Below are positions 12,329-33,821 of a stretch of 64,000 bases of DNA, in pieces. Each line of letters opens with the position of its first letter. Position 1 is the first letter of the stretch. A program made the translations under genes and the position numbers. Origin of the DNA: Parelaphostrongylus tenuis (taxonomy: Eukaryota; Nematoda; Chromadorea; Rhabditida; Metastrongylidae). Under the pieces are notes generated by a model. That model ran no database searches and was not told the origin of the DNA. It worked only from the letters and a program-made list of their open reading frames with translations. The stretch covers positions 372,001-436,000 of the forward strand of contig JAHQIW010004423.1 of assembly GCA_019055375.1 (NCBI GenBank). Direction: 5' to 3'.

Positions 12329-12660
12329 CACTACAGTATACTCCAAGACGAGGAGCGGATGTCACTGACATGTCGCAGAATCTAAAGGGTTATATAACAA
12401 AAAACGGGAGCCGCTTCCAAATATCAGCACACTGTGACCGGTGTAACCATGGAAGTCGTTGCAAGATGAGCACAAAACTAAGTGTCGCCACGCGGCACCG
12501 CACGAAGAGAATATGCTGATTGGCAAGTTAGACTATGAATCGAGAAATGCCTTGATAGCGACTTGAAATTTCGCCATCAAGTTAAAAACTTCGCTTAACT
12601 TTCGTATTAGTCGAGTCGAGCTGATAACGGTTATTGAGTTGACGTGCAAATATGTCATAA

Positions 12661-12930
12661 TAAAGGATAAAACTCTCGGCGTTGACCAATCCCTGAGTAA
12701 TGTGCTATGCATTCACCTTCAAATGTTAACTTCGTTTGAGGTGATTTAATGTGTATCTGACGTATCGAATAGGTGCTGCTTATACTTCCAGACAAGTCTG
12801 AGACTCGTCTGGTATCAATTTACCGACCCCGGAGGGATGGATGGCTTGATGAGCTACCAGCGCAAAGTCGAACCGTCGACCTTTTGTGCGACGCATAGCA
12901 CCTTTAACGATGGCGCCACATGCGCCCCTA
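12661..12930 (-). mobile_element. SINE-A copy, nearly full length
   Basis: Runs from the tail (ggataaaactctcggcgttg) to the tRNA-like head (tggcgccacatgcgc, reverse of gcgcatgtggcgcca). All middle blocks, including the lateral box ccggagggatggatggctt, are present. Confidence 0.85.
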
Positions 12931-12949
12931 TGTCATAATATATAGCATA

Positions 12950-13128
12950 AGAAAAAGATAAAGCTCTCGGCGTTGACCAATTCCTGAGGGATGCGCCATG
13001 CATTCGTCTTCAATTGCTAACTTTGTTTGGGTGATTGAATGCGTATCCGGCCTTTAGGGATGACTCGCGGTGGCTACCGCCATACCGAGTCAATGCTGTT
13101 TATCCTCCCAGATAAGTCTGGTAATGTA
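12950..13128 (-). mobile_element. SINE-A copy, head-truncated
   Basis: Starts agataaagctctcggcgttg and stops after the cagataagtctggta block. The tRNA-like head is missing. It sits about 20 bp from the previous copy in the same orientation. Confidence 0.8.
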
Positions 13129-13283
13129 TAGCATAAGAGAACCATTGGATTTGTATCGCCTAATGCCTACATGGTGAATAGGGCCGTTGGTCAAACCTAA
13201 TCTATTTTCCATATGATAGTAATGTGACAAAGTATTTTGAGAAACTATCCCGGATTTTGAAGAGGCTACTTGTCACTGATAAA

Positions 13284-13345
13284 CCGTGTGAAAGCGTTCG
13301 GTGTTGATCAGTCACTTGGCGATGCATTATGCATCCACTTGCATT
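13284..13345 (-). mobile_element. SINE-A tail fragment
   Basis: Only the tail block (ttcggtgttgatcagtcac ... gcattatgcatccact) remains. Confidence 0.55.
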
Positions 13346-13954
13346 TGTAGCATCGTAAGTGATCAAAAGTGATGCAAATTTTCCCACTTCTTTGATACGA
13401 CACATCGTCACAGTTCACCGTGCGGATTACAGCATTGAACTTGTATTCTGGCATTCGTTTTACACGGAGGACTTCGAACATTTCATGCGTTACTTCAGCT
13501 GCTGCTACAGGATTCCTTCTTTAGGAACGTCACAGATTGCTTGTTGAAATGATTCTCTCTGTATCTTGGAGGTAGCCGAGCTAAGGCAACACCTTTATTG
13601 CCACGTCACTTCCCGATGAACTGCAACACTAATGATAGCGCTACTCCGCTCCGAATACATACTTGACTTGACCAAAATTATTAGCGATGGTCTCGACCAA
13701 ACTACGAAATTACCCCCTCAAGCATCACCGTTGATGGACAAGCGCCGTCACTTGCGCGGTCGCATCTGCATGTCTGGCTGTCTGCCTGCTTTCCCACAAG
13801 GCGATATGGTTTTCAAAGAGCTACCATCAACTTACTACGCATAAGGTTGCAAAGTGAGCTATCTCTCATAAGGAATAAGTCGCACCTACTCTGATATACG
13901 ATTTAGGTGCTGCGTTTTGAGAAAAAAAAAGCAAATTTAATAAAACAACACATA

Positions 13955-13960
13955 TTTATT
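13955..13960 (-). terminator. Possible poly(A) signal of the kinase/phosphatase gene
   Basis: AATAAA on the minus strand, about 450 nt beyond the predicted stop codon at 14413. The intervening AT-rich sequence carries no repeats, as expected for a 3' UTR. Not the only AATAAA-like string nearby. Confidence 0.4.
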
Positions 13961-14412
13961 ATATCATTTATAACTCTCATACCTAATGATATCGTATAAA
14001 AGCTCAAAACATAAGAAAATGCATGACAACACTTAAAACTCTCCTGGGAGAAATGCATTGAAATGGAATTGGAAAATTTTTCTCAAATCCTTTTTCAACT
14101 CTTGGAATTAGATAGAAACCCAGTTAGACTTTATAAAAACCTCAGCAACATTAGAACAGATGTGTGACAATGTGAAAATATTTACAAGCAAGAATGCATA
14201 GAAATAATGAGCACGAGGTTATATTCTAAAGTGAATTTTCAACGAATACACGGATAAAATAGAGGAAAATACTCGTTATTATGAAGGAAAACATTTTGCT
14301 AAAAACGTTTAGATTCACCGAAAACAAAGCATCAAGTGGAAATTTGTAACAGAATGGAACTTTCAACGTCGAAAACCCAGGAAGTCATGGAGTGCTGCAT
14401 ATGGTTAGTCGA

Positions 14413-25788
<11,376 letters not shown>

Positions 25789-26459
25789 CGTCGTCCTCCA
25801 CAAAACAAGGCGTTTACCAGAAGATCATAAAGCTCTTTTGGATCGATTTTGAAGAGAAGCGAAGGCTTTCGACACCCTCAACAAATCATTCAATAAACAA
25901 CTTCACAACGGATCGAAGAAGGAAGAGCAAAGAGCAAACGAGGAAAAAAAAAAGAAAAAGAAAAAGGGAAGAAAGAAAAGCAAGGAACAACACAACGATG
26001 CCTGTTTGAACACAAGGAACATACGGCAAGAAAACGAGGAAAATCGCTAACAAAACCGATAAAATTTCCGTTTATATTTTAATTTGAAGACCGACTTAGC
26101 TAAAGGATCATCGACCAGTCATATAATCAATCGACTGATCCAACAATCAATATCGATCGTGGCTTGATCAACAAAGAATAGGTGTTTGCTCTATCTGTTG
26201 GTAGATGACCAGCGGCACACAGGACAGGAGAGGAGGACTCGATGGGGTCAGAACGACGTTCCATGGGACCTCGAGGACGCTCGAAATGCTTCGCTCAGGA
26301 TTACTCCAGAAAAACTGTCAAAAGCTGATAGCGCGAGGTTTTTAATAAACATTATTGGGCTGAATTATAGGAAAAAAGAGACTCTAAAAATATAGATCAA
26401 AACTGCTTGAAGTACAGACGCTAGCCGAGCAAAGTCTGCTAACAATGTCGAGGCACCCG
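25789..26459. promoter_or_regulatory. Upstream region of pfkb
   Basis: Sequence before the start codon. A purine run (aaaaaaaaaagaaaaagaaa) lies at 25945-25985 on the plus strand. No TATA box or trans-splice acceptor could be chosen with confidence; the promoter position is not resolved. Confidence 0.3.
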
Positions 26460-26560
26460 ATGATGATGCAAGACGATGAATCACGAACGGCAATCGAACC
26501 CAGATTTCACTCTTTCCAAGGCGCGCGCTAACCGATTACACTAGCGAGGCTCCTGCTCTA
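26460..26560 (-). mobile_element. SINE-D copy, left member of an inverted pair
   Basis: Minus-strand reading GCCTCGCTAGTGTAATCGGT, TAGCGCGCGCCTTGGAAAGA, B box TGGGTTCGATTGCC. Confidence 0.7.
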
Positions 26561-26659
26561 TCATCATCTTTTGTGGGATACAATGTATCGATATCTCAGC
26601 AACTGGCCGTCAACGGTTTGGTCTTTTGGAACCAAAAAAAGCAGATGAATAGGAGCAGA

Positions 26660-26795
26660 ACAGGAGCCTCGATAGCGCCGTTCTTAGTCAGCATGCGAAC
26701 TCGGAAACGGTGAAGTGCAGGGTTCGATTCCCGCCGGGGGGTCACAGCTTTGCACTTCACTCAACACCATCGGATACGTAACTATGGCATCATAC
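26660..26795 (+). mobile_element. SINE-D copy, right member of an inverted pair
   Basis: caggagcctcgatagcgc, then aaacggtgaagtgcagggtt, B box gggttcgattcccgcc, tail tttgcacttcactcaacacc. Inverted relative to 26460-26560, about 100 bp away. Confidence 0.7.
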
Positions 26796-26859
26796 CACCG
26801 TGAAAAGAACGCGGCTAAATGGAGAGTTTCTGATGAATCTCGAGGTATTAATTTAGCCA

Positions 26860-26925
26860 GAAGGAAAAAAAAACGAAAAGAAAAGAAGAAAAAACGAGAA
26901 GGAAAAAGGAAAGGAAATGAACTAC
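26860..26925. repeat. Purine-rich low-complexity tract
   Basis: A/G-only stretch (aaaaaaaaacgaaaagaaaa and on), giving spurious Lys/Arg or Phe-rich ORFs. Confidence 0.8.
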
Positions 26926-27299
26926 TATCGATTGATCTCGTTGAGATCAAAGAAAAGTGCGGGTTTGAGGAGAAATGTTTGAATTTTCAAGCGGGATGAC
27001 GAGGTCGACTGCGAGAGTCCCGCTTTCCACTGCTTCTGCACTTTCCCACTGCTTATCGTCTCCATCGCTCATCATGACATTTTCGCTCAAATCCATTAGA
27101 AAAAATGAAAGAACGGGCTGTAAACATCACATGACGGAATATCAGACTTGATCTGAGAAAAAAAAGTCTCTTCTTTTCTATTTTTCATGAAAGGAGGTAA
27201 CCGGCGAGGAGGGGGATCACATAAATCAAAAAGGGTAACTTCCCGCCGGCCATCGACCGCCCGGCAGGTTATGCGAAAAACAACAGTCGACGTGGATCT

Positions 27300-27398
27300 G
27301 CGAAACTCCGAAAACGCCACTGGAAAGGGTGAAATGCGGGTTCGACACCGCCCGAGGTCCAAATTTCTGCACATCACTCGGCATCGTTTCATATATTA
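27300..27398 (+). mobile_element. SINE-D copy
   Basis: actggaaagggtgaaatgcg, B box cgggttcgacaccgcccg, tail ttctgcacatcactcggcat. Confidence 0.7.
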
Positions 27399-27409
27399 TG
27401 TATTTTATA

Positions 27410-27440
27410 TTAATGTACATATATATATATATATATCAGA
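27410..27440. repeat. (TA)n microsatellite
   Basis: About 20 bp of TA repeat directly upstream of the RTE insertion site. Confidence 0.85.
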
Positions 27441-27445
27441 AAGAT

Positions 27446-28344
27446 ATACACACGTCGAGGCCCATATTTGTTACTGTTCGGTCGACAATTAAACCATCTT
27501 CGCTTTGCTGACGATATCGTTCTCATAACACCAAACATCAGCCAAGCGGAACGAATGTTGACTGATTTCGATAACGCCTGTGGAAAGATCGGTCTTCAAC
27601 TGAATCTAACGAAAACAATGTTCATGAGGAACGGATGGGTTTCTAATGCCCCATTCACGCTCAACGGAACGACAATTTCCGAATGCTCCAGTTACATCTA
27701 TCTAGGTCGTGAAATCAACATGATGAACGACCTAGCCCCAGAGTTGAGCAGGAGGAAACGAGCGGCTTGGGGAACGTTTAAGAGCATCGAAGATGTAGTG
27801 AAGAGGACAAAGAACATCCGACTCCGTGCCCACCTTTTCGACTCGACAATTATCCCTGCCCTAACGTATGCAGCAGAAACCTGGTCGCTACGTAAGCAGG
27901 ATGAAAGATCACTTGCCGTTATCGAACGCGCAGTCGAAAGGTCGATGCTAGGAGTATCCTCGTATTTCGCAAATGAGACAAAGGATCCGAACTTCCGACC
28001 TACGTCAACGATCGAAAATCAGAGACGCCGTTCTACACGCCAGGATATCGAAAATAAGGTGGGCCGGACACGTGATGCGCTTCAACGACAACCGATGGAC
28101 GAGAGCCGTTACCGACTGGATTCCTCGGGACGTCAAGCGCTCTAAAGGAAGACCACTGACCCGTTGGTCTGATTTCTTCACGAAAGCGATGGAAGAAAGA
28201 TATGATGCTCAGCGAATTCCTAGAGCAAGGAGGACCCACTGGGCTACTCTTGCACGCGATAGGGAAAAATGGAAGAGTTGCTGGTACCCGCTCGAGTCAC
28301 TCGACGATCAACGGGACGACAGGTGATACAGGTGATACACACGT
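27446..28344 (+). mobile_element. RTE retrotransposon, 5'-truncated copy 2
   Basis: The longest copy. It starts inside the reverse transcriptase: HLRFADDIVLI carries the FADD form of the catalytic YxDD motif. It continues through the thumb (LNLTKTMFMRNG, YLGREINMMN) to the same C-terminus as copy 1. One extra C after MLGVS (tatcctcg against tatctcg) shifts the frame, so it is dead as a protein. Flanking duplication atacacacgt at 27446-27455 and 28335-28344. Confidence 0.94.
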
Positions 28345-28414
28345 ACATACACATGTATATATGTAGTACCTACACAGTGTGAAGAATTATATAGTATATG
28401 CAGTACATGGTAAT

Positions 28415-28660
28415 GGGGCGCCGTGCCGAGTGCTTGTGATGCTCGCCGCGGCGCGTCCGGAGCCCAGTCCAGCCCATAGCCGTCTCCTGCGGTCAACAAC
28501 AACGCCCTATGGAACGCCACAGCCTGGCTATCCTCGAGATCGCAACGAGACTAGCTGAACCAGTATTCTACAACGTTCAAGCAGAAGACGAAAAAACGGG
28601 TTGAATGCTAGAAGTGCTGGGATCCACACAGTCAAAAAAAACACTGTGGTGACGTGAGGA
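28415..28660 (+). mobile_element. SINE-B copy
   Basis: gcgccgtgccgagtgcttgt head, cctggctatcctcgagatcg middle, gaatgctagaagtgctgggat end. Confidence 0.7.
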
Positions 28661-28679
28661 TCAGAGTGTATAGTATATA

Positions 28680-28850
28680 AGAATACACATCTTTGTACAC
28701 ATATATATATATATCATAGATATGTATATGTACATATATACGCATATATATAAATATATATCTGTCTATATATACATATGATATATATATGTTATATATA
28801 TACATATGCATATATATGTATATCTACATATATATGTAGTACAGTATATG
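28680..28850. repeat. TA-rich microsatellite region
   Basis: Interrupted TATATA/CATATA repeats directly before a SINE-A copy. Confidence 0.9.
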
Positions 28851-29158
28851 GACGCATGTGGCGCATTGGTTAGAGGTGCTCTGCGTTGCACACAAGGTCG
28901 ATGGTCCGATCTCGCGCTCATGGCTCACCAAGCCTACCGTCCCTTCGGGGTGGGTAAATTGGTATCAGACTGCTCTCAGACTTATCTGGGAGGATAAGCA
29001 GCACTGACTCGGCTCAAAGGGAGGCCACCGCGAATCGTTGTAAAGGCCATATATGCATTCAATCACCTCAAACGAAAATAAATTGAAGACGAATTCATGG
29101 AGCTTCTCTAAGGGATTGATCAATGCCGAGAGCTTTATCCTATATCATATCCTTTACT
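28851..29158 (+). mobile_element. SINE-A copy, full length
   Basis: A box catgtggcgcattggttag, B-box-like ggtccgatctc, lateral block cgtcccttcggggtgggta, tail atgccgagagctttatccta. Confidence 0.88.
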
Positions 29159-29239
29159 ATGTTATATACTGCATAGTTATTTAGTATATAGAATGTCTAT
29201 AGTCATATATATAATATGTAAAATATGTATATAGCCTAT

Positions 29240-29660
29240 AACATCATAACACTGCTACAAAGGGACAAAATCAGAGTTCTCATAGGAACTACCAAGTGTT
29301 CAAAGGAGTTTCAATCAAAATTTGTTAGATACCTTTTCCGTTAGACGGCACGGAGTGAAAAAAGGACACCTTTCGTTGAGCAAAAATTTCTCATAAGAAT
29401 GGTATTACTTATACGAAAGCTTAATCTCTGGCTACTATGATACGTGCTCCTTTTTCGGAAAGGACCTTTATAACGCTGTAGTTCTCGAAATAAAGTTATG
29501 TTTTGCACCATTCGCACGCTTTTACTGTTACATCGCTGGAAGCACGAAAGGCATATGGACGCGTAGAGGAATCTTGAAGTAGTATCAGAACCATGCATTT
29601 TACTTGTAGTTACCTTCAAAGCGAAAAAAAATCTCAAATTAAATAACGAAAATTACACGT
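29240..29660. repeat. Repeat G-like segment
   Basis: Shares aaaggagtttcaatc and ggacctttataacgctgtag with the 60.5-61.0 kb and 61.7 kb segments. Confidence 0.4.
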
Positions 29661-29939
29661 CACATATGTAACGCATCAGCGCAATCGATCGATTGATCGC
29701 GGAACGCCGTATCGAGCCAGGTCCAGCACGTACCGAGTGCAAACAGAAGTCGACAAGCAGATGCGCCGCATTTGTGAAACTTGATCTTATCTTCCCTGCT
29801 ACACTGCAGTCATACGGTCTTTTTAGAAATCAAGCACAGCGTTGGAATTGTTGAATCTTACTCTATCGAATGGTTGCTTATAATTTGAGGAAAGAGTGCA
29901 TGAAATATGCGTGTGTGAAATCCTGCAAGAAATATGCGT

Positions 29940-30150
29940 GTCTGAAACACAAATGTTTTGTTTCCGCTAAGGCGTTGTAAAAGGGCATTCTCAAGAAACG
30001 GCCATCCAGCACACTAGGCAGAAATTTAAGCTTTCAAATGATTACTGACACTCTTACAAAAAGTTCTTGTCCATCGAAAGGCGTTGTTTCCTCATACCAA
30101 GCCGTGTAACGGAAAAGTACCGTCCGTTCAAAGCTTGGAAGCTCTCATGT
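29940..30150. repeat. Repeat G-like segment, empty-site relative of 61.8 kb
   Basis: atttaagctttcaaatgatt, actgac, then cgaaaggcgttgtttcct matches the two sides of the RTE insertion at 61833-62168. Confidence 0.5.
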
Positions 30151-30312
30151 GCCAAAATGTAACTACGATTTTGGTATGGACGGGTGGTCGAATGCAAGTG
30201 TTGGAATCGTGCAGTAGTTTGAGATAATGTGACTTTTAGAATAACATGAAATAAATAGTTCTAATGTGTAGACAATTATCACCGTGAGAATTTGTACTAA
30301 TTTTCTACTACC

Positions 30313-32754
30313 ATGCCAACCACAATCTCGTCACTCCAGTCGTCACTAGGGCGAGAGCCGTCAACATCGACTGCATTCGTTCATCGCGTTCCAGAGCTCT
30401 CTAGAATGGGCATGATGACTCAAGAGGAACGAGAAACGCTAATTCCTAAGTGTGAAGTACTTTTCTTCTCTGGGCAGGAAGGGCTAGTTCGATATTCTTT
30501 CCTGCAGAGAAGATGCAGAGTATCGATGGAAACACCGAGGAGCACTGGGGAAGTAAACATGGGATCATTTCATATCTATGTAAAATTTTTGGATAATTCT
30601 CATGCTATACTCCTAACCAACTGCATTATCATTTTAGACGCTCAAATAGGGTAAGTTGAATTGGTTCAATAACACGTAGTGTGTGAGGAGTCCGTGGCCG
30701 AGTGATTAGTGATGCAGGCTGTCAGGGAGTAATGCTGATTCGACATCCTTTCCCAGCACTGCTCGAGTCATCTGTGAATGCCTGCCTATTCTCATGATTG
30801 TGAGGATCAGTATGCTGCGACGCTTATGTAGAAGATGAACTCCAAGCAACAATCGAATGAACGCGCGAACTGTTCGAAAACCTTTGGGGCGATGAATGCA
30901 AGGAAACGAATCGAATGTTGAAAGTATTGGCATGACACAGTAGAAATGTGATAACGAGTCGTGTAAATATGCATAATTAAATAATTCATCATGAAAGTGT
31001 GGTAAGAGTGTGGCGTGGAAACGACCCATATTATCACTTATTGCTGGGGAACCACATTTACCTCCCTGGTATTTCAAGTGTTTTAGACCTAATCAAGAAC
31101 AGTAAGCCTAGAAATTAACCTGGAAAGCTAAATAGAAAGAATGACGCCTGCACTTTTGAAATGTTTTTCTTTTCCTCGGATGCGCCGTCATTATTAACCC
31201 ACTTCTGATAGGATTGTTGCGGAGTGGAAACATGATAAACAAAAAGCCTTCTTTACTGTCAGCACGAAGGTCAGCTAATCAAGCCAAATGCCCCAAGAGC
31301 ATTGAGTGCAAAACTGTTTTTTCAATGAATCGATATCAAATTTGTGCATCACGCAACAGGATTTCAAAAAAATCTAATAAACAAGGTGATTCATGAGAAT
31401 AACTGCAGGCGCTGCATATTTCCGAAGACTATCCTCATTCGAAAGATCATCTTGAGCTATGTGGCCGCAAGGGACATATATATGAGGTTAGAAGACAACT
31501 TGGTGCTTCTTTTTATCCTACTTGAGACTTATGCCAGTAAATGGGTTTCTCCTAATGCGCGAGGTTGACTTCATTTTTGTCGACAGCTAAGCGTAATCAT
31601 GCATATGAAAGAAGCCTGCAATAGACCAAACCCTCGCAAAAGGCTACAATGAAATAAGCAGAAAGGGTGGGTGACGATCAGGGTCTGTGCAACAATACCC
31701 TACACCTACTCGATGAATATTCGGCAGACCTATTTACTTACATTAATCAATCAATCTGAAGCTCGCTGTGGACTCTTCGTGAGAAACAAACAATTCTTGT
31801 TTCTACCCTCTTTGTTGCCAAACAAGTAAAAGAAATATGTGGTCTTATATGAAATGTGCAAGTCTTATCGTTCAAGTTGAGTGAGTGGAAACTGATGAGC
31901 AACTCTGGGGTGCTTTAAAGAGAGATTAAAGCTTAGTTGGAGGACGCTCGAAACACTTGATCATTAGCAATCACAGGTGAAACACGTGACGTAATCAGTC
32001 TTCGGTTTTATAACATCATCCACTTAATGGTAACGGATAGTTCCAAACGGTGCTTGCTTTGTTCAAGGAAGACAATCAGCAGTAATACTTACTTTGTTTC
32101 AATCCGCTTAAAACATTCTCTTTACTTTTTTATATACTCCTTTTTCATATATTGTATGTATCTCAGCAATTTGTTTAATCAATTGTTGTTATCATACGTA
32201 ATCCAGGAATATGTTCGATTTTGCACATGCGCTCCACACATTTGACGATCGTGTTTTTTATGAAATACTTTAAAGGCTCGTTATAAAAGCAATGTAGGCC
32301 TAAACAGATCTTCCTTCCATGTCTCTCTTACGCAATCGTTTCCCATGATGGAAGTCTCTTAAAACATGATGGAGTCCGCAAGGCACATTGGATGATCCAA
32401 AAGTTAAACCCATGTCTACCTGCAGACGCTGACGTGAGTAGGTTGAAAACACATCGTATAGTAGTCGCCACAGAAAACACTCATATCCTTTTGTAGTCCA
32501 CACAGATTTGTCCTCGTCTATCATCTACTTTTCTTACTATATGATTGACCCACCTATGTTTCACTGCTAATGTCCCTCAGCTAGATATTGAAGATGGGAA
32601 CGACGTACAGATGCAATCTGTGCATTCCGGATTTACGTTTTCATGTGCTATTTGTACAAGCTTCATGTGCTTTCACACTTTATGACACAGTTATATTACA
32701 GATGACGTCGCTCAAGCGCCATTTGGTGATGTGGAGAGTAATCTATCTAAGTGA
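30313..32754 (+). CDS. Candidate gene, three exons, unknown function
   Basis: Exons 30313-30552 (ATG; Ser/Thr then MMTQEERETLIPK), 32581-32653 (acceptor GTCCCTCAG) and 32702-32754 (acceptor TATTACAG, ends DVAQAPFGDVESNLSK, TGA) join in phase to 121 residues; the last intron is 48 bp. The first exon could instead run to the GTAAGT donor at 30650. No domain recognised. The model rests on phases and splice sites only. Confidence 0.28.
30685..31075 (+). mobile_element. SINE-B/C copy with long tail
   Basis: tccgtggccgagtgattagtg (A box), cgattcgacatcct-type B box, then a tail gttcgaaaacctttggggcg ... gagtcgtgtaaatatg shared with 43.3, 51.9 and 57.3 kb. Confidence 0.65.
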
Positions 32755-33821
32755 TGTGTCAACCCAGATCTCTGGACAACAGGCGCTTAAGGGACCATTC
32801 AGTCGAGAGGTCTGCGGCTTTTTAACGGATTCGCCGCTGCTTGGTGGCTTATCTGACAAACTGAAACGCAGTTTATGCTAATCCTCTTTCATATTGTTTT
32901 CCATCCATTTAATGATCAAAATACAAGGACCATACGTTCTCTGTAATCACGAAACCATCCGACTTCACTTATCACCTTCGTATTATCATATATTTTTCGG
33001 AAACTGGACTTTCATCACACGAATAATATGTTTCACTTCATTTTTAAGCTCAGTGGTATTGCATCTGCTTCACTAGTACTTACTGGAAAGACGATGGTGC
33101 CGTCAGCTAAACGATGACAGAATTTTGTCATCATTGTATTTTCCCTCGTCCCATCTGAGCAACTTCAGTAGTCACTGAAGTGCAGCAAAAAAACAGCTTT
33201 GATATTATAATGTCACCTTGTTGAACCCCTTTCCGACGTATATAACTAGGAATTGATGGAAAAGCTGTATATTTACGCTACAGTCTCGCGAGCAGTCAGC
33301 TAGTGTCCGCTTACAGGGCGGGTCGACGCACTGGTCGACGAGCGCTAGATAGGATTACTTACGTTTCGACGCATCAAGCGATTACACATAATTGATAAAT
33401 CCTAAGAGACTCCAATGACCTATGGTACGTATGTGACACGGTTTGGATTCGGTCATGGAGCAGAATCCCTGTCATAGTAGATCGACTGACAGCTCGATCC
33501 TGCAAAATTCTCCATTCCATTCAAGCATAAGTAGCGCCACTCCATTCGCTTGAATAGTGATTGCATTATCCGTACCACTTTACCTTTTTACCTCATGGAA
33601 GACTCTGATTCTCCAAACATATATTCGTACAAGCTTCACATGCTTTCACACTTTATGACACACAAATCCAGTGTACAAGCCGACACGTTACTATATTCGC
33701 TTTTCCTCACTCCATTCGCACTTTTTCTATTCCAGTTCATTATTCTTCTTCTCATGAATAGGTAATATTTATTGAACCTTCCATCAAGATAAACAATGAA
33801 TTTGTGATGGCCTCCTATCAC
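32755..33821. other. No gene seen
   Basis: The stretch gtacaagcttcatgtgcttt (32654 on, in the putative intron) recurs here at 33629-33664 with two changes. An ORF ending at 32881 (around QALKGPFSREVCGFL) looks mildly coding but could not be placed. Confidence 0.35.

Noticed and set aside
27187..27420. Basic plus-strand ORF and its minus-strand partner
   Set aside because: The ORFs follow a SINE-D copy and a TA repeat; composition is that of repeats.
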